Shown: positions 6,011 through 13,290 of the stretch, piece by piece
Numbering within the stretch: position 1 is the stretch's first letter
Layout of the letters: each line of letters begins with the position of its first letter
Source: JBKQHQ01 sp052148715
GTDB lineage: Bacteria > Pseudomonadota > Alphaproteobacteria > Rhizobiales > Xanthobacteraceae
DNA length: 15,984 nucleotides
Reading direction: 5' to 3'
Assembly: GCA_052148715.1 (NCBI GenBank)
Contig: JBKQHQ010000030.1
Coordinates: 1 to 15,984 of the forward strand
The notes under the pieces: model-generated
What the model saw: the letters and a program-made list of their open reading frames with translations, nothing else
Told to the model about the DNA's origin: nothing
The model's database searches: none
Translations under genes and position numbers: made by a program

Positions 6011-7921
6011 TCAGGCGGCTTCGCCGCGGAAATCCGGCACGGCGTCGCGCAGCACGTGATAGATGCTCTCACGCTCCTCCCGTGCCAGCCCTTGCTCGAG
6101 CGTCGCCAACCAGCCGCGCATCGCATCGAGCGAGGGCCGAATTGGTTTCGCGGCAACGATTCCGGGTATGCCGAGCTCGACGGTCGGCTCCTCGCGGGCG
6201 AAGAGGATTTCATGCAGCCGCTCGCCCGGCCGGATGCCGGTAAAGACGATATCGATATCGCGCCCCGGCTCCAGGCCGGCGAGACGGATCAGCCGCTCAG
6301 CGAGATCCACGATCTTTACCGGCTGACCCATATTGAGGACATAGACCGAGGCATCGCGCCGCGCGCTGCCCAATGCGTGGCTCGCCGACATGAGCACGAG
6401 GTCGCAAGCTTCGCGGATGGTCATGAAATAGCGCACCATATCCGGATGCGTCACGGTGAGAGGTCCACCCGCTTCGATCTGCGCCTTGAATTTCGGCACC
6501 GCCGAGCCGTTCGACGCCAGCACGTTGCCAAACCGCACGGCGATTAGCCGCAATGGCGCCTTGCCGCCATCGCTCTTCTGGGCAAACTCGCCGTCGAGGG
6601 CCTGGCAATACATCTCGGCGAACCGCTTGGTCGCCCCGAGGACGGAGACCGGCTCGATCGCCTTGTCGGTCGAGATCATCACCATCGCGGCGGCGCCGGC
6701 GGCAACTGCTGCGTCGGCGACGTTCACGGTCCCAAACACATTCGTCTTGATGCCCTCCTGCCAATCGCGCTCGAGGATCGGCACGTGCTTGAGAGCCGCC
6801 GCGTGGAAAATCACGTCAGGCTTGAATTTCTCGAGCACCCGGAAGACGCGCTCGCGGTCGCGCACGTCGGCAAGCCTGCCTTCGATGTGCGTCGGGGCTT
6901 CCTTGGCCGCAAGCGTCTCGAGCACGGCATGAAGCGCCGGCTCCGAGTTTTCTATCACCAACAGGCGGGCGGCGCCGAAGGTCACGATCCGATCGCAGAT
7001 CTCGGCGCCGATTGAGCCGCCCCCGCCGGTGACTGCGACCGACTTGCCCTCGATGAAGCTCTTCAGGTGCTGATAATCGATCTTGACCGTGGGCCGCACC
7101 AAAAGGTCTTCGACCGCGACGGGTGCCAGGCGCAACGCTTCGCCGCCCTCGTCGAGCGAAGGCAAACGGCTCGTCGCCAAGCCGAGCCGGCGGGCGCGCA
7201 TCAGAATAGCTTCGGGCTTGGCCGCGGGCTCAAGGGCAGACGGCGTCAGCACGAGGCGTCTGACCTCGGTACCGCGTTGCGCCAGGTCTTCAACGGTCGG
7301 CTCGAGCTGATCAAAATCGCCGAGCACGGCGATGCCGCGAATGGCCTGTCCTTGATCGGCCAACGAGGGCGACAGAATACCCACCGGCCAAATCTTCTTC
7401 ACCGCCCCGCTTTCGATGGCGCGGATCAGCACTTCGGCATCCGCTGCCCGGCCCAGAATGAGGGTCGATGCGGATTCGGTGGTCTGGGCATGATGCCTCG
7501 TGCGGGTGTAACGAAAATACCGGTAGGCCATCCGCGGGCCGCCGAGAAAAAACATCTGCACGAGCCAATAAACGATGATCGTGATCTTGCCGAAGAAGAA
7601 GGTTCCGTAGAGGTTTGGGGCGACCAAAACATAGTCGAGCACCAGCAATGAGAGGGCCAGGATCGTGACCGCCCGAAAAATGTTGGAAAGGTCCGGCAGC
7701 GACGCGAAGCGCCATTTGGACCGGTAAAGACCAAAGAAATTGTAGACGAAGCCGGCGTAGACCACGAATCCGGGCAGGATCACGAACAGCCAATTGAGCC
7801 GCTCCGGCCCGAGTGCTTCGGAACGCAGGTAGAAGGTAACGATGATCGCCGCGGCCGTGACGATGAGGTCATGCGCAATGATCAAGAGGCGGCGGGAACT
7901 GAGGCCTAATTGCTGCAGCAT
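6011..7921 (-). CDS. Membrane-bound UDP-GlcNAc 4,6-dehydratase (WbpM/CapD-type polysaccharide biosynthesis protein)
   Basis: A 636-residue protein with the long WbpM layout. Four N-terminal membrane helices lie at roughly 10-32, 43-63, 83-104 and 112-128. A first Rossmann-like domain begins at STLILGRAADAEVL (152-165), and the catalytic SDR domain at VAVTGGGGSIGAEI (295-308). Active-site residues Thr418-Asp419-Lys420 (ISTDKAIEP) and Lys432 (GATKR) are present. The residue usually Met in this family, in place of the SDR Tyr, is Leu428. RFGNVLASNGSAVPKF and FTGIRPGERLHEIL are also typical. Known WbpM-type enzymes turn UDP-GlcNAc into the 4-keto-6-deoxy sugar, precursor of QuiNAc, FucNAc and bacillosamine. 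The next two genes, an SDR and a WbpL-type transferase, support QuiNAc or FucNAc. ATG 7919-7921 starts just before the first helix. Confidence 0.92.
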   Translation of the reverse strand: MLQQLGLSSRRLLIIAHDLIVTAAAIIVTFYLRSEALGPERLNWLFVILPGFVVYAGFVYNFFGLYRSKWRFASLPDLSNIFRAVTILALSLLVLDYVLVAPNLYGTFFFGKITIIVYWLVQMFFLGGPRMAYRYFRYTRTRHHAQTTESASTLILGRAADAEVLIRAIESGAVKKIWPVGILSPSLADQGQAIRGIAVLGDFDQLEPTVEDLAQRGTEVRRLVLTPSALEPAAKPEAILMRARRLGLATSRLPSLDEGGEALRLAPVAVEDLLVRPTVKIDYQHLKSFIEGKSVAVTGGGGSIGAEICDRIVTFGAARLLVIENSEPALHAVLETLAAKEAPTHIEGRLADVRDRERVFRVLEKFKPDVIFHAAALKHVPILERDWQEGIKTNVFGTVNVADAAVAAGAAAMVMISTDKAIEPVSVLGATKRFAEMYCQALDGEFAQKSDGGKAPLRLIAVRFGNVLASNGSAVPKFKAQIEAGGPLTVTHPDMVRYFMTIREACDLVLMSASHALGSARRDASVYVLNMGQPVKIVDLAERLIRLAGLEPGRDIDIVFTGIRPGERLHEILFAREEPTVELGIPGIVAAKPIRPSLDAMRGWLATLEQGLAREERESIYHVLRDAVPDFRGEAA

Positions 7922-7965
7922 CGAAACCTTTTGCGACCCCCGCCGACTGACCCGCCGGCAATCCT

Positions 7966-8003
7966 AGAGCCGTATCCGGCCAGATTGAATCGGATATCGC
8001 TCT
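7966..8003. repeat. Imperfect intergenic palindrome (Rhizobiales-type dispersed element)
   Basis: Arms AGAGCCGTATCCG (7966-7978) and CGGATATCGCTCT (7991-8003) pair at 11 of 13 positions around a 12-nt loop that includes ATTGAAT. Palindromes of the form GAGC...ATCCG...ATTGAATCGGAT...GCTCT are a familiar intergenic repeat in Rhizobiales genomes, so this is probably one of many copies. It sits 45 bp upstream of the dehydratase start and could affect its transcript, but nothing shows a regulatory role. Confidence 0.6.
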
Positions 8004-8017
8004 CGTTCCACACCACC

Positions 8018-8039
8018 GGACCGGGCGGCGAACCGGTCC
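8018..8039. repeat. Perfect 7-bp inverted repeat
   Basis: GGACCGG (8018-8024) and CCGGTCC (8033-8039) flank an 8-nt spacer, 15 bp from the previous palindrome. No T-run follows on either strand and both neighbouring genes point away, so a terminator is unlikely. It may be part of the same dispersed repeat or an operator-like site. Confidence 0.4.
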
Positions 8040-8436
8040 CTCTCCTTGCGCTGGCACTAACTGGCTTGCCGCAGGTTAGCCCGCCGACAGGGGAGGCGCG
8101 AGGCATGTTCGGGCGCGAGCGCCTTCCCATCCCCCCGACGGGCATCCTATTAGCGGCTGTGTGAGCTCCTGTCGCGGGGGAAAAGCGGGGATAATTGGCC
8201 GCGATTCGCCGCAACAATACCGGCAATGCGTCACGCTCCCGTCATGAAAGATAAGGCTTCTGCTACACTCGCCGCAGCAGCGATCGGGGCGCTGCCAACG
8301 GGTATTCCCTTCGATTCGTACGGCAAGACCCAGCACGATGCCTCAGCGGAGCGTCCGACGCCGGCATGTTTCCTTGGGAAGAGCGGGATTCACGCTCCCG
8401 GATAAAACCAGAAACACCTGGTCGGATCGTGCGCTC

Positions 8437-8814
8437 ATGAGGCGCGGCTGCATCCTGCTCGGATTACTTGTCAGCGGATGCGGCCTCGGCCCGGTTTTGG
8501 AATCTCCGGTATCGGACCCCGAGCCCGAGCCGAACTACAGGCAGCTGGTCGCCGACAATATCGAACTGGCGAAGTTCGGATCCTCCCGGGGACTGCTCGA
8601 GGTTTCCCCGCTGCGTCCATCCAAGCCGCTGCAGCCGGGCGACTGGATGGCGTGCGTGAGGAGCACCTCGGACGGTCAGCTGACCTATTTCGGGGTTTTC
8701 TTCAAGGCGCATAAGATCGACACCGTACGCCGCGCCGTCGCAATCGATCGGTGCGAGGAGGAGACCTTTGGCGCCCTGCCCAAGCCGACCCCGCTGAAGC
8801 CGGCGAAGAGCTGA
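8437..8814 (+). CDS. Small predicted lipoprotein of unknown function
   Basis: A 125-residue product beginning MRRGCILLGLLVSGCGLG: two Arg, a short hydrophobic stretch and the lipobox V12-S-G-C15. Signal peptidase II cleavage before Cys15 would give a lipid-anchored protein of about 111 residues. Pro follows close behind (SDPEPEPNYR), then a compact domain with PGDWMACVRSTSDGQLTYFG and FFKAHKIDTVRRAVAIDRC. A Cys pair (in WMACVR and IDRC) might form a disulfide. The tail is basic and proline-rich (LPKPTPLKPAKS). An upstream in-frame ATG at 8338 adds 33 residues that would bury the signal peptide, so 8437 is preferred. It stands alone between oppositely directed genes. I do not recognise the family; small lipoproteins of this shape are common in Rhizobiales and may be unrelated to LPS. 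Confidence 0.75.
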   Translation: MRRGCILLGLLVSGCGLGPVLESPVSDPEPEPNYRQLVADNIELAKFGSSRGLLEVSPLRPSKPLQPGDWMACVRSTSDGQLTYFGVFFKAHKIDTVRRAVAIDRCEEETFGALPKPTPLKPAKS

Positions 8815-8821
8815 GTGGCAC

Positions 8822-8836
8822 CCCGCCTGCGGCGGG
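8822..8836. terminator. Possible hairpin between convergent genes
   Basis: CCCGCC (8822-8827) and GGCGGG (8831-8836) form a perfect 6-bp stem with a 3-nt loop in the 29-bp gap between the lipoprotein stop and the GT9 stop. Position and strength would suit a bidirectional terminator. No T-tract follows on either strand, so the call is weak. Confidence 0.3.
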
Positions 8837-8843
8837 ACGCGCG

Positions 8844-9935
8844 TCACGGTGTGCCGAGAGGCGCCGTGCTGCGCGATTTTGGTGCCAATGCCTGATCGAC
8901 CGCAACCAGAACCTGCGCGACTGCCAGTTCATCCAGACATTGGCTGTGACTCTCGAGATGCCCGGCGCAGCCGAGCCTCTCGCAAGGCAGGCAAGGCAGC
9001 GGATTCTGCACTACCCATACATGGCCGCGCCGCTGCATGTCGGCGGCCGGTTGCCACATCGGCGCAAGCCCGCCAACCGGCCAAGGCCCGATTCGGTGCG
9101 GGCTCGCCGGGCCATAGAGCGCCACCGTCGGACACCCGGCAGCCGCCGCGAGGTGGGTCATCGATGTATCCGGCCCGACATAGAGCGCTGCATGCTGCAG
9201 AAGCGCGGTCAACTGCTGCCAGCTTAGCCGTCCGTCGACGCGGATGACATTCGGCGCAGTCTCCCAAAGCGCGTCGAGGTAGGCCCGCTCGGCCGGATCA
9301 GGTCCTCCGGTCGCCACGACGGCAAGTCCACGTTCGCCCAAAGCTGTCGCCAACCCGCGCCAGCCGTCCTGCGTCCACCGGCGAAATCGAAACATCGGAT
9401 TGGCGTGCAGGACCGCGTACGGACGATCGAGCCACAACGCATCGATCGCTTCGGGACGTGGACACACGAGCTCCGCGGGACCGGCGATCCCTAAAACCTC
9501 GGCAAGGCGCATGAGCTCGGGGACCCGGTGACGATCGGGATCGCTCTTAACCGCGGCGTGCAATACCAGACGCTTCCACCACGCGCTGCTCCCCTGCTCC
9601 GGAACCAGTCCGATTCGGCGCCGCCCCGCGAGGAAGGCGAAAAGGATCGGCCGGTCGCCGGCCTGGGTCGAGACGGCAAGATCGTAGCCGCGCCAAAGCC
9701 TTCGCGCCAAAGCGACGGTGTCCGCCCACGAAGGACGCGCCGCAATGGTGATGACCGAGCGAACGTCGGGGTTGCCCGCCAAGATGCCCTCGGTCCCCTG
9801 GAAGGCCAGAACGTCGACCGCCGAAGCATCGAGCCCCTGGCGCAGCGACCGCACGAGCGCCGTCGTCAGCAGCACATCACCAAGACGCCGCAGGACGATG
9901 ATCAAAATTCGCGGACGTTGCGGCAGCTCGATCAT
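8844..9935 (-). CDS. GT9-family (heptosyltransferase-like) glycosyltransferase
   Basis: A 363-residue GT-B enzyme of the ADP-heptose:LPS heptosyltransferase family. Seen: the N-terminal motif ILIIVLRRLGDVLLTTALV (10-28), where RRLGD is the family hallmark, and the donor-site block YVGPDTSMTHLAAAAGCPTV (252-271) followed by ALYGP. A C-terminal Cys cluster (C315, C318, C323, C333) is also present, as in many GT9 proteins. With hldD and hldE nearby, ADP-heptose is a plausible donor, but GT9 also contains enzymes using other sugars. The ATG at 9933-9935 overlaps the stop of the upstream ligase-type gene as ATGA. The open frame runs far upstream of this ATG, but that part is antisense-like Arg/Ala-rich sequence inside the neighbouring gene. 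It is the last gene of the operon running from 12132. Confidence 0.9.
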   Translation of the reverse strand: MIELPQRPRILIIVLRRLGDVLLTTALVRSLRQGLDASAVDVLAFQGTEGILAGNPDVRSVITIAARPSWADTVALARRLWRGYDLAVSTQAGDRPILFAFLAGRRRIGLVPEQGSSAWWKRLVLHAAVKSDPDRHRVPELMRLAEVLGIAGPAELVCPRPEAIDALWLDRPYAVLHANPMFRFRRWTQDGWRGLATALGERGLAVVATGGPDPAERAYLDALWETAPNVIRVDGRLSWQQLTALLQHAALYVGPDTSMTHLAAAAGCPTVALYGPASPHRIGPWPVGGLAPMWQPAADMQRRGHVWVVQNPLPCLPCERLGCAGHLESHSQCLDELAVAQVLVAVDQALAPKSRSTAPLGTP

Positions 9936-11215
9936 GAAAGCGCCGAACGGGTCGCCGGGGCGAGGCTCGTTCGCCGCTCTTCGACCTGTTCCGGTGACGT
10001 GGATCGCAAAACTATCCCGCCGGTTACGCCGACCCCGAAGGCGTAGATCCAGCCCTCCGTGAAATCGAACAGGAACGAGCTGAAGAGCGAGCCGACGATG
10101 TTCTGCACGACGATGACCAAGCCGATCCACGTCAACAAGCCGGGATCGCGAAACAACAGCAGATGCGCGAACCACATCGCATAAAGCAACGCGGTTCCAA
10201 GCAGCCCGAGTTGCAGCGCAACCGTGAGCGTCTGATTGTGCGGATTGCCGGAGACGATCGCGGCCACTCCCGTAGCACCGATGGTCGAGCGGCGGAACGT
10301 CTCCTGGATCGAGCCGGTGCCGCGGCCGATCAACGGCGCCTCGGCGATGAAGCCGATCGACTTCTTCCAATATTCCAGCCGCTGACCGCTCGATGTCGGC
10401 AGATCTTCGTCCTGATAGTCCTTGACCTCCTGAAAGACGCCGGTGACGCGCGCGCGCAGATACGGCGAGGACGCCCACACGCAGCCGCCGAGGACGAGAG
10501 CGCCCAACAGGCCCGCGAGAATCCCCTTCCACGTGAACTGGCGCAGACAGAACAGAATAAACAGCACGAGCATGGCCAGGAGCGATCCGCGCGCGGTCGC
10601 GACGTAGAAGACGTTGGCGAGAAACGCGATGCCGAGCAGCAGGCCGCCGATCGCCACATCCCATCGCCGTTGCCGCGCGGCGGCGACGGCGAATGGGGCG
10701 AGCGCGAAGGTACACAGAACGAACTCGGCGCTCTGCGAATAATAGCTCTTTACCGGAATGCCGGGGGCGTAGATGGGATTGGCCCAGCCTTGACCGAGCG
10801 GCGGCCACGCGGCGAGCGCAAACGAAACGACGAGCAGCAGGACGCACGAAGCAAGAAATCCGGCCAGAACCAGCATCCCTCGCGCCGAGCGCCGAAATTG
10901 GAGAAAGAGAAGCGGAATCACGAGGAGTCGCGCGAAGGAATCGAGACCGCCAAAGCGCTCGGGCCAAGGAACGTCAGCCCATAGCGTGCCGAGCGCCGCA
11001 ATGGCGAAAAGCAGAACCGGGAGCCCGCCAGCCGGGTGGATCAGCTCTCGACGCAGGCTCGCCCAATCGAGCGTCGGCAGCAAGGCCAGGAGCCAAAGCA
11101 CGAGGAGGATGGCGGTCGCCGAGGATGACCAGGGCAGTGACACCGCGACGGCCACAGCCAGCCCATCGGCGAGGCGTGCGAAGTCCACGCGCTTGCCCAG
11201 CACGACCGCGGTCAC
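9932..11215 (-). CDS. O-antigen ligase/polymerase-type membrane protein (Wzy_C/WaaL family)
   Basis: A 427-residue protein with about ten to twelve hydrophobic segments and one longer periplasmic-type loop, the layout of the Wzy_C (RfaL/WaaL) family. Marks of the family are VATARGSLLAML, with Arg209 at the end of a helix, and the loop segment FIAEAPLIGRGTGSIQETF. NPHNQTLTVALQLGLLG follows, with conserved His326 just before a membrane helix. Such proteins either ligate O-antigen from undecaprenyl diphosphate to lipid A-core or polymerise O-units; sequence alone does not separate the two. The GTG at 11213-11215 is chosen because it overlaps the stop of the upstream GT2 gene as GTGA; an ATG 18 codons earlier would lie inside that gene. 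The gene in turn overlaps the GT9 gene by 4 bp. Confidence 0.85.
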   Translation of the reverse strand: MTAVVLGKRVDFARLADGLAVAVAVSLPWSSSATAILLVLWLLALLPTLDWASLRRELIHPAGGLPVLLFAIAALGTLWADVPWPERFGGLDSFARLLVIPLLFLQFRRSARGMLVLAGFLASCVLLLVVSFALAAWPPLGQGWANPIYAPGIPVKSYYSQSAEFVLCTFALAPFAVAAARQRRWDVAIGGLLLGIAFLANVFYVATARGSLLAMLVLFILFCLRQFTWKGILAGLLGALVLGGCVWASSPYLRARVTGVFQEVKDYQDEDLPTSSGQRLEYWKKSIGFIAEAPLIGRGTGSIQETFRRSTIGATGVAAIVSGNPHNQTLTVALQLGLLGTALLYAMWFAHLLLFRDPGLLTWIGLVIVVQNIVGSLFSSFLFDFTEGWIYAFGVGVTGGIVLRSTSPEQVEERRTSLAPATRSALS

Positions 11216-12132
11216 GACGCCACCCTGCCCGGCATTTCGCCGCCGGCACGCGGCTCGGCGAACTCGCACAATTGCGGATGATTCTGATGATTCTTGGGAC
11301 CCTTGTCCGCGTCGGCCGGGCCGAGCGCCGAGAGGCCCCGTAGCGCCCGCACTCGGTCTCCTTGAACCACGGCCTCGAGCTTGCGCTCATTCTCCGGCAG
11401 GCGGGATCGATCGGCCTCGGGATGCCACAGGTGCAGCACCCCGGTTGCGAACACACCGTCCTTGCGGCGCACGCCCGCATGCAGGAGGCGCACGAACAGA
11501 TCGGAGTCCTCGCGGCCCCAGCCGCTGAAGGCCGCATCGAACCCGTCGACCCGCTCAAGGTCACACCGCCAGATGCCGATGTTGCACGACCTCGCGCCTC
11601 GCCACGCGCGCGCCCGCAGCCGGCGGAGCCCGCCGAGCGGTAACCGGAGCACCGGGGGCAGGCGATTGATGCCACCGCGCCGGCGCTGCGCGATCCAAGA
11701 GCCCAATCCCCACAATTCGGGCTCCAGCCGGTCCCGCAAGACTTCCGCGGTCAGTCCGGGCAGCAGCAGGACGCGGTTCCCGGTCACGAACCATCCGGGC
11801 TCGGCTAGCCGCCGGTGCGTCGCCACAAAATCCGGACGCGGAATGCAATCCCCGTCGAGAAACACGCAATATTCGCCTTGGCAGGCGAGAATGGCTCGGT
11901 TACGGATTTCGGCAGCGCGAAACCCGCGATCCTCATGCCAAACATGTGCGAGGGGACGATCCAGCCGAGACTTCCAACTTTCCACCAACGCGGCAGTCGC
12001 CGGCCCGGACCCGTCGTCGGCGACAACCACCTCGAAGCTCTTGTCGCTCTGGCGCGCAAGACCACGCAGCGCCGCATCAAGCGCATCCTCGCGATTGTAG
12101 GTCGTCACGATGACGGAGATGAGCTTGGGCAC
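11212..12132 (-). CDS. GT2 glycosyltransferase with GT7-type C-terminal domain
   Basis: A 306-residue GT-A enzyme. N-terminal motifs are LISVIVTTYNREDAL (4-18), VVVADDGSG (35-43) and FLDGDCIPRPDF (91-102) with the DxD Asp93/Asp95. Near 184-211, CNIGIWRCDLERVDGFDAAF precedes SGWGREDSDL. The WGxED motif (205-209) marks the galactosyltransferase C-terminal family (Glyco_transf_7C), seen in bacterial GT2 enzymes resembling chondroitin-type polymerases and beta-1,4-galactosyltransferases. It probably adds a hexose or HexNAc to the core or O-unit. The GTG start at 12130-12132 leaves the first strand right at the N-terminus, with GAG about 6 nt and AAGG about 10 nt upstream. A longer frame reaching 13269 has no coding character there and begins in a dispersed repeat. 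It is the first gene of the GT2-ligase-GT9 operon. Confidence 0.88.
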   Translation of the reverse strand: MPKLISVIVTTYNREDALDAALRGLARQSDKSFEVVVADDGSGPATAALVESWKSRLDRPLAHVWHEDRGFRAAEIRNRAILACQGEYCVFLDGDCIPRPDFVATHRRLAEPGWFVTGNRVLLLPGLTAEVLRDRLEPELWGLGSWIAQRRRGGINRLPPVLRLPLGGLRRLRARAWRGARSCNIGIWRCDLERVDGFDAAFSGWGREDSDLFVRLLHAGVRRKDGVFATGVLHLWHPEADRSRLPENERKLEAVVQGDRVRALRGLSALGPADADKGPKNHQNHPQLCEFAEPRAGGEMPGRVAS

Positions 12133-12252
12133 CGGGATCTCGCCTTTCCGGCGTAGCGATAGTCGATCCCCTGGGCCTCGGCAATTGCACGCAAGCCGTC
12201 GCGCGCCCCCCGCCGAGGCCTGGGCAAAGGCGCTCGCCGGCGGCGGTATGCC

Positions 12253-13191
12253 ATGACCCCGCAACCGCGCTGCTCGGTCATCCTGCCGACCTACAACCGC
12301 ATCGAGACCTTGCCGCGCGCGGTCGCGAGCGTATTGGCGCAAGACGAGCCTGATTTCGAGCTGCTGATCGTCGACGACGCATCGACCGATGCGACCGGCG
12401 CCTGGCTCTCGACCCTGAGCGATCCGCGAATTCGCGCGATCCGATTGGAGCGCAATGCCGGGCCGAGCGCCGCGCGCAACCGCGGCCTCGAAGCGGCACG
12501 CGCGCCCATTGTTGCGTTCCTCGATTCGGACGACGTCTACAAGGCGCAGCGGCTGATCGTGCCGCTGCGCGTATTCGCCGGCGAGCCCGATGTCGTCTGC
12601 ACCCTTTCCTCCTCGATGAAGCAAACAAGAGACAAACAGCGGCCGGCCTTGTTGCCGGATGTGAAGCTTGCGTCTCCCGTGTTCGAATGGGCCCTGTTCT
12701 GCGATCTGATCGGCGTGGAGACGACCAGCATCACGGTCCGCACCGATGCGGCGCGCGCCGCCGGCGGATTCTGCGAGGCGTTGCGCCGCACGGAGGATCG
12801 GGAATTTTTGATCCGGCTGGCGCGGCTCGGAGCGGCACGGATTCTCCCCGATGTGCTGTGGGAGAAATTTTGGCTCGACGACAGCCTGTCGAACGATTGG
12901 CTCGCCGCCGGGCGTGACCTTGTGGGCTACGTCGCCCAGCGGCCTGAATACGTGCACCAGTACCGCAAGGTCGGCACCTATCTCGCGGGGAAGCTCCTGG
13001 TGGCGAGCCTGCGCCGCCGCGACCTCGCGACACTGATTGCCGATTGGCGCCGGTTCCGTGCCGCGGGCCTCCTCGACCGCAATATCGCCCGCCTGGTGCG
13101 CTCCCACCGCGAGGTCAGGCGCTACCGCCGAGCCATGTCGAACCGCGACGCGTTGCTGTCGCTCACCGGCCCGCCGCAGGATTGGGGCTGA
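12253..13191 (+). CDS. GT2-family glycosyltransferase
   Basis: A 312-residue GT-A enzyme with SVILPTYNRIETLPRAVASV (8-27), LLIVDDASTDAT (37-48), NAGPSAARNRGLEAAR (68-83) and the metal-binding FLDSDD (89-94). Further on, GFCEALRRTEDREFLIRLAR has the usual ED-x-E/D catalytic-base pattern of GT2 enzymes. The C-terminal third is basic and helical, without membrane segments. The acceptor and donor are unknown; context suggests LPS core or O-antigen. It is transcribed alone, divergent from the GT2-ligase-GT9 operon (120 bp between starts) and convergent with hldE. ATG 12253 sits just before the first strand; an out-of-frame ATG lies 5 bp upstream and the ribosome binding site is weak. Confidence 0.9.
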   Translation: MTPQPRCSVILPTYNRIETLPRAVASVLAQDEPDFELLIVDDASTDATGAWLSTLSDPRIRAIRLERNAGPSAARNRGLEAARAPIVAFLDSDDVYKAQRLIVPLRVFAGEPDVVCTLSSSMKQTRDKQRPALLPDVKLASPVFEWALFCDLIGVETTSITVRTDAARAAGGFCEALRRTEDREFLIRLARLGAARILPDVLWEKFWLDDSLSNDWLAAGRDLVGYVAQRPEYVHQYRKVGTYLAGKLLVASLRRRDLATLIADWRRFRAAGLLDRNIARLVRSHREVRRYRRAMSNRDALLSLTGPPQDWG

Positions 13192-13202
13192 GCTACACGC
13201 TC

Positions 13203-13230
13203 GGGATTGCTTCGCTTCGCTCGCAATGAC
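13203..13230. repeat. Dispersed 'HCERSEAI' palindromic repeat
   Basis: This is a GGGATTGC-TTCGCTTCGCT-CGCAATGAC element, 12 bp after the GT2 stop. It can fold through ATTGC/GCAAT ends. Translations in different frames give the tell-tale CERSEAIP, IASEAKQS and ASLRSQ strings that litter predicted proteins in alphaproteobacteria. It lies between convergent genes, where such elements commonly sit, and may act as a weak terminator. Confidence 0.7.
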
Positions 13231-13290
13231 AAGAGCATGTGGGGCACGGCGCATGCGCGCCGTAGGCACCCTGCCGATTCTCGATTCCGC

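Larger units (their letters stand above)
7922..8436. other. 515-bp intergenic region between dehydratase and lipoprotein genes
   Basis: These genes diverge, so promoters for both should lie here. I see two palindromes (7966-8003 and 8018-8039) and no convincing coding frame: open frames on either strand show arginine/proline/serine-rich shadow composition. AT-richer patches such as GATAAT near 8189-8195 and GCTACACT near 8261-8268 could be -10 elements, but I find no well-placed -35 partner. Confidence 0.5.

Noticed and set aside
8076..8336. Minus-strand frame with four Cys (CCGEC and CRYCC) upstream of the lipoprotein gene
   Set aside because: The Cys pairs hint at a zinc ribbon, but there is no ribosome binding site, the rest is low-complexity, and the region is better explained as regulatory and repeat DNA.
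9936..10967. Long N-terminal extension of the GT9 frame (707 codons in total)
   Set aside because: It is Arg/Ser-rich, matches no fold and lies antiphase within the Wzy_C-type gene. The ATGA overlap at 9932-9935 gives a natural start.
13249..13258. GCGCATGCGC palindrome between the GT2 gene and hldE
   Set aside because: It is only 10 bp with no loop and no T-run, which is expected by chance in GC-rich DNA.
12133..13269. Upstream extension of the GT2-GT7C frame to 685 codons on the minus strand
   Set aside because: It runs antisense through the divergent GT2 gene and begins in the dispersed repeat (IASEAKQS string). The GTG at 12132 is followed directly by a GT2 N-terminus.
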